A stretch of 38,805 bases of DNA from an uncultured Candidatus Saccharibacteria bacterium (lineage in GTDB: Bacteria > Patescibacteriota > Saccharimonadia > Saccharimonadales > Saccharimonadaceae): NCBI GenBank assembly GCA_946616455.1, contig CAMOIR010000002.1, forward strand, positions 1 to 38,805, read 5' to 3'. The notes beneath the pieces were generated by a model, which was not told the DNA's origin, made no database searches, and saw nothing but the letters and a program-made list of their open reading frames with translations. A program made the position numbers and the translations under genes. Position 1 is the stretch's first letter. Every line of letters begins with the position of its first letter. Below, one piece after another: positions 18,268-28,267 of this stretch.

Positions 18268-18708
18268 TTAAGCTTCACGCTTGGCTAGTACGCTAGACAA
18301 CCCATAAGTCGTCAAAGTACCAAGAATCAAAGCAACCGGCAAAGCATCTTCTGGGCCAGTGTCTGGCATATCAGATGACTGAGCTTGAACCTGGGTAGAT
18401 TCTGTAGCTTTTGTGTCGGAAGAAGTACTAGTTTTTTCTAACGTGATATCACTTACCATTACTTTACTTGAATCATTTTTCTTTGGGCTAGATTCAGTTG
18501 TCTTATCGGTAGAATTGTCAGAATCGTTATTATTGTCTACAACAGCAACTGTCCCATTTTGTTCACCACCAATATTACTTTTGGTAGTCTTCTTGGTAGC
18601 AACCACAATAATTGCCACAATTAAAAGCAAGATTATAATAGCCGCAAAAACAGAAACAGCTATAATCTTTCTTCGTTCCTTTTTTTCGACATCCTCTTGA
18701 TAATACAT
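18268..18708 (-). CDS. Putative cell-surface protein with LPxTG-like (MPDTG) C-terminal sorting signal
   Basis: N-terminal TM, Ser/Thr/Asp-rich middle, MPDTGPEDALPVALILGTLTTYGLSSVLAKREA tail; RBS aaggag; TATAAT upstream. Confidence 0.7.
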   Translation of the reverse strand: MYYQEDVEKKERRKIIAVSVFAAIIILLLIVAIIVVATKKTTKSNIGGEQNGTVAVVDNNNDSDNSTDKTTESSPKKNDSSKVMVSDITLEKTSTSSDTKATESTQVQAQSSDMPDTGPEDALPVALILGTLTTYGLSSVLAKREA

Positions 18709-18795
18709 AATAAACTCCTTTAGCTAATTATAACACACTTCGCATATAAACGCAAGTATATTTAAATCATATTTTTGCAATAAATCAAGACAAGG

Positions 18796-19410
18796 CTACT
18801 CCTTGACAAAAATAGAAATTGTGGCACCGGCATATTTTCTGGTCTTTTGCAGCTTAAGGTGTGGTATTTCTGGCGCTTCCCCAGGGTGAGACAGCACAAA
18901 AGTCCCCCCAACTTTTAAAAACTGCACTAGGTGTTTTATTTCTAATAAGTCAAAGTGATCGTAAGGTGGATCGGCTAGTATTAAATCAAAGCGCAAATTC
19001 GTCTTGAAGGCCAAGATCTTTTTTCTAACTACGTCGGCTTTTTCTTGGCGCAAAAACCCACTTTCCTCGGCATATCTAATCATGTCGCGTGCCAATCTTG
19101 GTCTACTATTCAAAATAGCAAAATACCCAAGGCTCATCATATTGTCGATAATGCAGTTTTCGGCTTTTGAGCTGCTATCTACAAACAGCACTTCCTTGGC
19201 ACCCCTAGAAAGAGCCTCGAATCCGAGAGCGCCGCTCCCAGCAAAGGCGTCAAGTACAGTTGCTCCAGGCAAGTATCTCGAAATCATATTAAAAAGTGCC
19301 AAGCGTTCCCTTTCGCCCATTGGATGCGTATCTCCACCTGGAGTTTCTAGTATGCGTCCACGAAACTTCCCAGACGTGATTTTGACAGTTCTATTCATTT
19401 TCCCTCCCAT
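18796..19410 (-). CDS. rsmD: 16S rRNA (guanine966-N2)-methyltransferase
   Basis: VKITSGKFRGRILETP, VLDAFAGSGALGFEALSRGA, LILADPPY. Confidence 0.93.
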   Translation of the reverse strand: MGGKMNRTVKITSGKFRGRILETPGGDTHPMGERERLALFNMISRYLPGATVLDAFAGSGALGFEALSRGAKEVLFVDSSSKAENCIIDNMMSLGYFAILNSRPRLARDMIRYAEESGFLRQEKADVVRKKILAFKTNLRFDLILADPPYDHFDLLEIKHLVQFLKVGGTFVLSHPGEAPEIPHLKLQKTRKYAGATISIFVKE

Positions 19411-19439
19411 CTCTACTCTATTATTCGGAATAACTAAAG

Positions 19440-21521
19440 CTAATTTAGTGTCGTAATCTGTTGATATTTAGTAATGCCACTCATTAACTCCTTATATTTT
19501 ATCATATCATCAGGAGCCTGCAAGAATTCCGTGACATCTTTCTGGGCGCGAGAGATTAGTTTAGTATCTGCAAGAGAAGCAATTCTGAGGTCCAAAGCAC
19601 CATGTTGCAGGGCACCATAGATCTCGCCAGGGCCACGCAGTTTCAAATCTACCTCTGACAGATAAAAACCATCATTTGATTTTTCCAGTTCAAGTAGTCT
19701 TCTTGACGGTCTCATATCTCCAGAGGTGAGTAGATAGCAATAAGCCTTAGACGCACCTCTCCCTACTCTTCCGCGTAGCTGATGAAGCTGTGCTAGGCCG
19801 TATGACTCTGCGTTTTCAATTACAATCAGCGTTGCATTTGGTACATCTACACCTACTTCTACTACCGTGGTTGACACCAAAATATCTATTTCGCCATTAC
19901 TGAATCGCTCCATAATTGCATCTTTTTCGGCTGGTTTCATTTTGCCATGTAGGAACTCAATACATTTATCTGGAAAGACCTCCCTTAGCCTTCTAGTACG
20001 CTTTTTTACGGAAGTAATATCTTGAGGACTCGCAGCGCCATTTTGATTTGGTACTACTGTACCATCGTCTATGGCTTTACAAATCCAATAGATTTGCTGC
20101 CCATGCATTTTTTTGCCAGTCCCCTTTTTGTCCGGCGAAAGTTTCATTATTTCATCCATTTTGGGATATAACATTTCGGTGGTTTCTATCTCTGCTAAAA
20201 TTTTAGTTTCTATCGGCTGGCGACCACGTGGCATTTCGTTTAGGATCGAAACATCTAGGTCGCCAAAAACCGTTAACTGCAAGGAGCGTGGTATAGGAGT
20301 GGCAGTCATCGAAAGTAAGTGTGGTGCCAGACCATGGGGAGATTTCAAAAGGAGTTTTTGCCTCTGTTCTACTCCAAATCGGTGTTGCTCATCGATAATT
20401 ACAAGCTGCAAATTGGCAAATTCCGTATCATCTGTTAGTAGTGCATGAGTACCTATTACAAGATTAATTTCTTTGTTTAGAATTTGCTTTTTTAACTCAG
20501 GTTTTTTCTTAGTAGCACCAGTGAGTAGAGCTGTGTGAACGCCAAATCCTTCTAAGATTTTTGATAAACTATCAAAATGCTGCGTAGCAAGAATTGCAGT
20601 TGGTGCAAGAAATGCCACTTGTCCACCAGCCAAAATCACCTCAAGCGCAGCTAGCGCTGCTACCATAGTTTTACCTGATCCCACATCACCTTGAAGGAGC
20701 CTATTCATAGGGACAGGTTTTTCCATGTTTTTAAAAATATCCCAAGCAGCTCTTCGTTGGGCATTGGTTAATTTAAATGGTAGTTTTTGTACGAAGTTCC
20801 TGATCCCTTCTTGGTTAAATGGTATAGCCTTTGCTCGTAGTTTATCATTTTCACGACGATTCAGTTTTGCCGCCAGGATTAACTCGAATAGTTCCTCATA
20901 GGCCAGATATTCTCTCGCTTTGTTCGCTATATCTAGAGAATTCGGAAAATGGGCGTAGAACAAAGCTTTTTTGCGAGTACCACTCTTTACCGAAGGCAAC
21001 AAATCAGGTATCTGATTAAATTTATCTCTTGAATTATTAAATAAACGTCGAAAATCATGGGATTTTAACGCTCCATGAGCTACGTATATGGGGCTAAGAC
21101 CGATTCTAAGGTCAATATCGGCCACTTCGGCCGCGGAAGGCGAGACTAAGCTATAACGGCCATTTCGAAGCTCGTAATTCCCAGTAAAGTAGTATTCCTT
21201 GTCTTTGCTAAACTGCTTCAATCGATAGCTTTGATTGAACCAAACCACTTTCACCATTCCGGTTTCATCTCTTACAACGCCTTCCGTCACTGAAAGGTTG
21301 CGACGTCGTGCGCGTCTAGAAGTTAAAGCATCTATTTTTCCCCTAATTACAACTTTACCTGGCCTTATTTTGGCTATACTGGTTGGGGTGTCATAGGTTT
21401 CATAATCTCTTGGCAAAGTATACAAAAAATCCTTTACCGTACGAATACCGTATTTTTTTAATATTTCTGCTGTTTTTGGCCCAATACCAGTTAAAGTTTC
21501 AACTGGTTTAGACAGTTCCAC
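19440..21521 (-). CDS. recG: ATP-dependent DNA helicase RecG
   Basis: LLQGDVGSGKTMVA, DEQHRFGVEQR, SMTATPIPRSL, QLHQLRGRVGRG. Confidence 0.97.
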   Translation of the reverse strand: MELSKPVETLTGIGPKTAEILKKYGIRTVKDFLYTLPRDYETYDTPTSIAKIRPGKVVIRGKIDALTSRRARRRNLSVTEGVVRDETGMVKVVWFNQSYRLKQFSKDKEYYFTGNYELRNGRYSLVSPSAAEVADIDLRIGLSPIYVAHGALKSHDFRRLFNNSRDKFNQIPDLLPSVKSGTRKKALFYAHFPNSLDIANKAREYLAYEELFELILAAKLNRRENDKLRAKAIPFNQEGIRNFVQKLPFKLTNAQRRAAWDIFKNMEKPVPMNRLLQGDVGSGKTMVAALAALEVILAGGQVAFLAPTAILATQHFDSLSKILEGFGVHTALLTGATKKKPELKKQILNKEINLVIGTHALLTDDTEFANLQLVIIDEQHRFGVEQRQKLLLKSPHGLAPHLLSMTATPIPRSLQLTVFGDLDVSILNEMPRGRQPIETKILAEIETTEMLYPKMDEIMKLSPDKKGTGKKMHGQQIYWICKAIDDGTVVPNQNGAASPQDITSVKKRTRRLREVFPDKCIEFLHGKMKPAEKDAIMERFSNGEIDILVSTTVVEVGVDVPNATLIVIENAESYGLAQLHQLRGRVGRGASKAYCYLLTSGDMRPSRRLLELEKSNDGFYLSEVDLKLRGPGEIYGALQHGALDLRIASLADTKLISRAQKDVTEFLQAPDDMIKYKELMSGITKYQQITTLN

Positions 21522-22155
21522 TATGTTCCTCTCGCCATTTTGCTATTTCGCCGTGATTTCCGGAGAGTAGTATATCTGGCACCCTCATTCCTCGGAATTC
21601 CTCTGGCCGAGTATATTGTGGATATTCAAGGTTATTTCCTTTCGAAAAACTTTCTATCTCGGCAGAGGTCTCACCTCCAAGCACGCCTGGTACTAAACGT
21701 ACTACCGAATCGATAATGATTAGCGCCGGCAGCTCCCCACCAGTCAAAACGTATTTTCCAAGGGATATTTTATAGTCTACAATTGACAGTATTCTCTCAT
21801 CATATCCTTCGTAATGTGGACATAAAATAATATAATGAGCATCAGACACAAACCTTCTTGCGATTTCTTGTGTCCATATCTCACCTACCGGAGTAGGTAA
21901 AATGACCTTAGCTGACGGATCTTTTGCCTTGACGTTTTCTATTGCCGCAAATACTGGTTCGCAGCGCAGCAGCATTCCGTCTCCGCCACCATAAGGCGCA
22001 TCATCGACGGATTTGTGTGGACCAAGCCCAAAATCCCTTAGATTAACAAAATCAAACTTGGCTAAACCCTTCTCGGTAGCCTTCCACATCATTGAAGACT
22101 TGAGATATGGCTCCAAGGCTTCTTGAAACAACGTAATAATTGTGAATTTAATCAT
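21508..22155 (-). CDS. trmD: tRNA (guanine37-N1)-methyltransferase
   Basis: MIKFTIITLFQEALEPYLKSSM, DDAPYGGGDGMLLRCEP, LCPHYEGYDERI, ISLGKYVLTGGELPALIIIDSVVRLVPGVLG. Confidence 0.97.
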   Translation of the reverse strand: MIKFTIITLFQEALEPYLKSSMMWKATEKGLAKFDFVNLRDFGLGPHKSVDDAPYGGGDGMLLRCEPVFAAIENVKAKDPSAKVILPTPVGEIWTQEIARRFVSDAHYIILCPHYEGYDERILSIVDYKISLGKYVLTGGELPALIIIDSVVRLVPGVLGGETSAEIESFSKGNNLEYPQYTRPEEFRGMRVPDILLSGNHGEIAKWREEHSGTV

Positions 22156-22167
22156 CTAAGTATTTAG

Positions 22168-22743
22168 TTACTCCATTCTGCTTGCAAGATCAACATCCAA
22201 TATTTGTTTTACGACGTCTGGGTCTAAGCCGTAACCTTCCTCTGCCTCATATGTTGCATATTTTCCACCATGTTTCGTAGCTTTACCTTCTACGACATAT
22301 GAGTTGCTATTATCGTAGGCCATATAATAGTGTACAAAATCCTCCCCAACAATACCATTATCGAAATCTAATTCGCTGCCACCATCTTCCCTGTAAATAA
22401 GTTGAAGATTACTTGCTCCACCCACTGTTCTTTCAATACCGGAGCTCCACTCTGTTTCGCTTTTTGGAGTAGGAGCGGCATGCTCGCCACCACATGAATG
22501 TAAGGCGGCACCACTAATAACCAAGACAGCGGCGGCCACGGCTATTGGTCTCAAGACTCTTTTAGCTCTTTCTTTCAACTCGTTTAAGCGTTCCGCTGGT
22601 GCTTCATTTTCAAGCGCAACTCTACCGATTTGCTCATTTTGTCTTCTTTCATCCGATCTTTGGGATTTAATTTCTATCCAGGAAGGTGCGTCTTCTCCTT
22701 CCTCATGAGGGGTAAAAGCAGCTTTATTTCCTTCATTATGCAT
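22168..22743 (-). CDS. Hypothetical single-TM protein
   Basis: 191 aa ORF with TM VLRPIAVAAAVLVISGAAL; overlaps the upstream small ORF. Confidence 0.65.
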   Translation of the reverse strand: MHNEGNKAAFTPHEEGEDAPSWIEIKSQRSDERRQNEQIGRVALENEAPAERLNELKERAKRVLRPIAVAAAVLVISGAALHSCGGEHAAPTPKSETEWSSGIERTVGGASNLQLIYREDGGSELDFDNGIVGEDFVHYYMAYDNSNSYVVEGKATKHGGKYATYEAEEGYGLDPDVVKQILDVDLASRME

Positions 22744-22939
22744 TTTCTTGTTCTCCTTTCTCCACTATTTTCTTTGCGACATCGTTTGCGTCTATACCAT
22801 ATTCCTTCAACACTTCACGTACTTCGTTATTTGGAAAATCTCCTTTTTCGGAAATAGCGGCGAGCCTCTCTAACGCTTCTTCCGGAAGACTATTTAGTAT
22901 TTCATCTTCGATATTTTCTATTAATTCATTTTGGTCCAT
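22736..22939 (-). CDS. Small acidic hypothetical protein (start moved to MDQNELIEN)
   Basis: RBS aaggaggtttATG; the longer predicted ORF runs back through a terminator. Confidence 0.7.
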   Translation of the reverse strand: MDQNELIENIEDEILNSLPEEALERLAAISEKGDFPNNEVREVLKEYGIDANDVAKKIVEKGEQENA

Positions 22940-22989
22940 AAACCTCCTTATACTAGTATTATAAACAAAAAACGCCATAAAGTACAGAC

Positions 22990-23017
22990 AAAAAAGTAGA
23001 CGAATTGCTTCGTCTAC
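22990..23017 (-). terminator. Intrinsic terminator at the 3' end of the second ncRNA candidate
   Basis: Minus strand GTAGACGAA GCAA TTCGTCTAC TTTTTT. Confidence 0.9.
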
Positions 23018-23139
23018 CTTACGCTGATCCGCGCCCACCCTTGGGGCACATTGTTTTGTTTTAATCCGCTGTTTTTGTTTTTAATGTAAGTCTCCACACT
23101 CCACTAAATCAGTGGAACCCCTGTGAAGCGTACCAGCTT
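22990..23139 (-). ncRNA. Candidate structured ncRNA or leader RNA of unassigned family
   Basis: TTGACA-N17-TATTAT promoter (23146-23174), UCCACU-GAUUU-AGUGGA hairpin, ACAUU-(A-rich)-AAUGU hairpin, GUGCCC-GGGCGC hairpin, UACGCU/AGCGUA closing pair, terminator. Confidence 0.65.
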
Positions 23140-23224
23140 AAGCTTATAATAAAGCATAAGCAGGCGAATGTCAAGAGTTTTTTTATTTCAAAAATATGTT
23201 ATAATATGCTTATTGTTTTTTCAT

Positions 23225-23253
23225 AAAAAAGCCCCACGGTTTTTTGTGGGGCT
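23225..23253 (-). terminator. Intrinsic terminator
   Basis: Minus strand AGCCCCAC AAAAAACC GTGGGGCT TTTTTT. Confidence 0.85.
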
Positions 23254-23270
23254 TGGGGACGAAGGGGGGG

Positions 23271-24002
23271 CTACTTATCAATCTTTACACGCTCATCCAT
23301 CAAACCGGAAATAAACGTGTCGGAGACGAAAGCTGTCCCACTGATAACAGCAAACTCAATAGCACAGTTTTCGACAACCGCATTTCCACGAATACTGACA
23401 TCATCATAAGTACGCGAATTGATGATTCTGGCGTTGCCGGAAAACAATCCACTAGAATCATCCGAATCAGTAGCTATATCAGAATTTTCCACCCAAACAT
23501 TGCCAGAAAAATGGCCACCATTAATACGTGAATTCCAAATTCTACTATTTCCTTCTATTTTGGTGTCATACACAATTTTCGTTCCCACGACAGATGCTGA
23601 CCCAGAAATATCTGTACCGCCATAGCTGTCAATTTCGCATTCACAAACATAGGAGTTACCATGAATCTTGCAATCTCCGTCGATGACGGAATCTACAATA
23701 CTGGCACTATTGAAGATCCTGGTTTTCATTCCCATTACTTCGGAACCAGGATAAACCCAACACGACCCTTCGTGAGAAAGGTTTTCCTCACATAGAATAT
23801 ATCCACCAAGATCGCCAGCTTTTACGTTTCCAAAGCTTCTTAACGCTCTAATTTGGTAAAGAGTAACCTCTTTTTTAGGTTCTTCTATGGATTCGTCGGT
23901 ACAGTCATAGTTGTCAAGTATGCTTTGAAAAGCCCATTCTAAGTGGCTTCGTACTTTAGTTTTACCAGTAAACTCATACTTTCTTTCCTTCAATTTTAGC
24001 AC
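23271..24002 (-). CDS. Beta-helix / hexapeptide-like repeat protein
   Basis: Repeated G-N/S-A-x-V/I-x-x-S pattern (HGNSYVCECEI, SGSASVVGTKI, SGNARIINSRT, RGNAVVENCAI, SGTAFVSDTFI); GTG start with gaaggga upstream. Confidence 0.7.
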   Translation of the reverse strand: MLKLKERKYEFTGKTKVRSHLEWAFQSILDNYDCTDESIEEPKKEVTLYQIRALRSFGNVKAGDLGGYILCEENLSHEGSCWVYPGSEVMGMKTRIFNSASIVDSVIDGDCKIHGNSYVCECEIDSYGGTDISGSASVVGTKIVYDTKIEGNSRIWNSRINGGHFSGNVWVENSDIATDSDDSSGLFSGNARIINSRTYDDVSIRGNAVVENCAIEFAVISGTAFVSDTFISGLMDERVKIDK

Positions 24003-24104
24003 TTCCCTTCTTCAAATATTAAAGTCCTATCAGATGTAAAAATTTGCAACTGATATATAATATACATTATAGCATAAACAGTATAATAAGTCAATACCAT
24101 ATAA

Positions 24105-25574
<1,470 letters not shown>

Positions 25575-25670
25575 GATTTTCAAGAGGGGCAACCCCTATT
25601 ATTACTTTAATCATTACAAAAAACACCACTCCATAATTAAGTCAATTTAACTCCGTTCTTGATACATCTA

Positions 25671-26759
25671 TTAATGGATATAGTTAAAGTTGCCGACGTA
25701 TCCAGCAGGAATCGTAGCACGAATCACGCGACCAGGTACATATCCATAGTTCATTTCGGTAACAACAATCGAGCCATCAGGATTAACGGATTCAACATAT
25801 CCTACATGGCCTACCCAACCAGAGTCGGTTTGAAAAATCGCACCAGCAGATGGCGTATGGTCCACTAGTACACCATGATTTCTAGCTGAATCATCCCAAT
25901 AGTTTGCGTTACCCATGACACCTATTGCGACTAAATCTGGACGCATATGGGAAGCCCAATCCACACATTGACCATAGCCGATAGAATAATAACCAACTAC
26001 TTGAATGTTTTGACGTTCAGAGGTATTACCAAGGTAGGTATACGTACTAGTATAGGTTGGACGAGTTACTACAGGAGGAACATATTCCGGGCGTTCGGTT
26101 TCTGGCAAAGAACCATCTTTAATAATAATTTTAGCCCCCTCAGACAATCCTGAAACCTCTAAATCGTTCAAGGCAATTATTTCTTCAGCATTTGAACCGT
26201 ACTTCTCAACAATCGACTCTACCGTATCATCCGATTTTACGGTATATACTATACCTGGAGTACTGGGGATGTAAAGCAATGTACCAGCGGCAACATCAGT
26301 AGTTTTAAGATTATTTGACCAACGCAACTGGTCTGAAGACACACCGTATTTTGAAGCAATCGTATCAATGTTTTCACCGTCTTTTACGGTATATTCAACT
26401 ACACCACGTGATGCGGCAATGTTTGTGAGGCTTGGTTTCTCGAGCTTACCTGCAGTTGAAGTCTGCCCAGAATCATACATTGTGGTAGTAATGACATAGT
26501 TTGAAGCCACGTCTGTTGCACTAGCTAAACCAAGAGCATCGGATAAATCTGCTACTACGTATAGTTCTGAAAGCTGATCTACAGATATATTGAAATCATT
26601 GGCTGCAAAAGAATCCAAGCTAAGATTGACCTCTGAAGTTTTTTTATCAATTGAACCCAAGAATACGAGTAGCAAAGTCAAAAATCCCACCAAAAAGTAC
26701 GGCAAAACCTGTCTTAGGTGCTTATAGCTATTATTTCTTCGTGTTCTTTTTTTTCTCAT
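25671..26759 (-). CDS. LysM- and CHAP-domain peptidoglycan hydrolase
   Basis: Two LysM repeats (YTVKDGENIDTIASKYGVSSDQLRWSNNL; YTVKSDDTVESIVEKYGSNAEEIIALNDL); CHAP (GYGQCVDWASHMRPD...WVGHVGYVESV). Confidence 0.88.
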   Translation of the reverse strand: MRKKRTRRNNSYKHLRQVLPYFLVGFLTLLLVFLGSIDKKTSEVNLSLDSFAANDFNISVDQLSELYVVADLSDALGLASATDVASNYVITTTMYDSGQTSTAGKLEKPSLTNIAASRGVVEYTVKDGENIDTIASKYGVSSDQLRWSNNLKTTDVAAGTLLYIPSTPGIVYTVKSDDTVESIVEKYGSNAEEIIALNDLEVSGLSEGAKIIIKDGSLPETERPEYVPPVVTRPTYTSTYTYLGNTSERQNIQVVGYYSIGYGQCVDWASHMRPDLVAIGVMGNANYWDDSARNHGVLVDHTPSAGAIFQTDSGWVGHVGYVESVNPDGSIVVTEMNYGYVPGRVIRATIPAGYVGNFNYIH

Positions 26760-28234
26760 AACGAAACGTTACAGAGCTTCTGGCAATGGCTGTAAATGTT
26801 CTGGTTATGCTCAGACTCTGTATAACCATAATACATCATACCATCGTCTCCTGTCAAGAAGTAAAGATAAGCCGTATCACTTGGCTCCGCTACAGCAAGT
26901 AACGCAGAGAGTCCAGGATTTGCGATTGGTCCACATGGCAACCCACTATATATTCTCGTATTATAACAAGAATCTACCTGTAATGCTGCCATATTATCAG
27001 TATAAATAGTCCGACTAGGATCAACCGTATCTAGCGCATATGATACCGTCACATCGCTCCCTAGAAGCATACCATTAGATAAACGTGATAAAAAAACTTG
27101 AGCTACAGTGGGTTGATCTGGGGGTGAAGCTTCTTTTTGTACTATGGAAGCAAGAGTAATTCCCTCAAATAGTGAAAGTCCCAAGTTGGAATACCTCTTT
27201 TCTAGATCATTCTCCTTTACAACTTTATCCATTTCGCTGAGAAATACCTCCAAAATTTCGCTCACCGTACTATCGCTATAAAAATTGTGGGTTTCCGGAT
27301 ATAAAAACCCCTCCAAAGTAGCTCTCTCTGGTCGGTTTTTTAAAAAACTATAGTTATACTGTGCCTTAAAAGCACTGTCAATTTCAGTTTCGGTGTAGTT
27401 TGCGAGTTTTTCTTCGCTTTCTGGATTGGTATTGCGATCTAGCTCTAAAAGATGCTTTTTGATATCATAAATTGTTTCACCAGGACGAATTGTAAAATCA
27501 AAAGTACTAGCCGTCATTGCAGCCTCTTGTCGAGCGTATTCTTCAGCACGCTCCTTTGCTTTTATGTCTTTATACCACAATACTCCACCAGTAGCTAGTA
27601 ATCCAATTACTACGAGAATTATTAGGCCTGTAATAAGTTTTGTTGCTGTTTTCATTCTGTGTTTTACCTTTTTTGTATTAAGTTTTACCTTGTCTGCTTC
27701 CTTTTTTGTAAGAGAAGAAACTGTTTCTCCCGCGTCCAAAACTGCCGAGCGCATCCCATTAACCATTCCATGAACACCGGATACTTCTTGGCTAGAAGAC
27801 TCGCTGCTATTTTTTTCTTGTAGGCTTGACGTGTTGCTTAAGCCCTCCATAAAATCCTGGAGGATTATAGAAGCAGCTTCTGCATCGATTTCACCTTTTT
27901 CATACCCTTTGTTACGTTGCTTTAGGCGTTCTTCTGCTACAACGGATGTAAGGGATTCGTCTTGGAACTTAATTCTAGCCCCAGGGATTTTTTCTGTCAT
28001 AACCTTAGCAAAGTTTCTCACATAAAGAGACTGTGCCGTCTCGTTACCAGAATTACTTCTTGGTAAACCTAACACAAAAAGATTTGTGCTATTAATTCTG
28101 GCTAATTTGGCGATTTCCTGCCATTCTGAGCCATCCACGTTAATATACCCTATTGGTATCGCAATACGTGTAGAAGAATCAGCCTTGGCTACGCCAATAC
28201 GTTTTTCGCCCACATCTAGCCCTAAAACTCGCAT
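26756..28234 (-). CDS. Fusion of RuvX/YqgF-type RNase H-like domain with MltG/YceG endolytic transglycosylase
   Basis: N-term MRVLGLDVGEKRIGVAKAD...FVLGLPRS; TM LITGLIILVVIGLLATGGVLW; C-term LEGFLYPETHNF, LASIVQKEA, YNTRIYSGLPCGPIANPGLSALLAVAEPSDTAYLYF. Confidence 0.88.
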   Translation of the reverse strand: MRVLGLDVGEKRIGVAKADSSTRIAIPIGYINVDGSEWQEIAKLARINSTNLFVLGLPRSNSGNETAQSLYVRNFAKVMTEKIPGARIKFQDESLTSVVAEERLKQRNKGYEKGEIDAEAASIILQDFMEGLSNTSSLQEKNSSESSSQEVSGVHGMVNGMRSAVLDAGETVSSLTKKEADKVKLNTKKVKHRMKTATKLITGLIILVVIGLLATGGVLWYKDIKAKERAEEYARQEAAMTASTFDFTIRPGETIYDIKKHLLELDRNTNPESEEKLANYTETEIDSAFKAQYNYSFLKNRPERATLEGFLYPETHNFYSDSTVSEILEVFLSEMDKVVKENDLEKRYSNLGLSLFEGITLASIVQKEASPPDQPTVAQVFLSRLSNGMLLGSDVTVSYALDTVDPSRTIYTDNMAALQVDSCYNTRIYSGLPCGPIANPGLSALLAVAEPSDTAYLYFLTGDDGMMYYGYTESEHNQNIYSHCQKLCNVSL

Positions 28235-28267
28235 TAACCCTCTCTTTACAAATAATTTTAATTGATA

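Noticed and set aside
22940-23038. N-terminal extension of the small ORF at 22736
   Set aside because: Would be translated through an intrinsic terminator; strong SD is at the internal ATG 22939.
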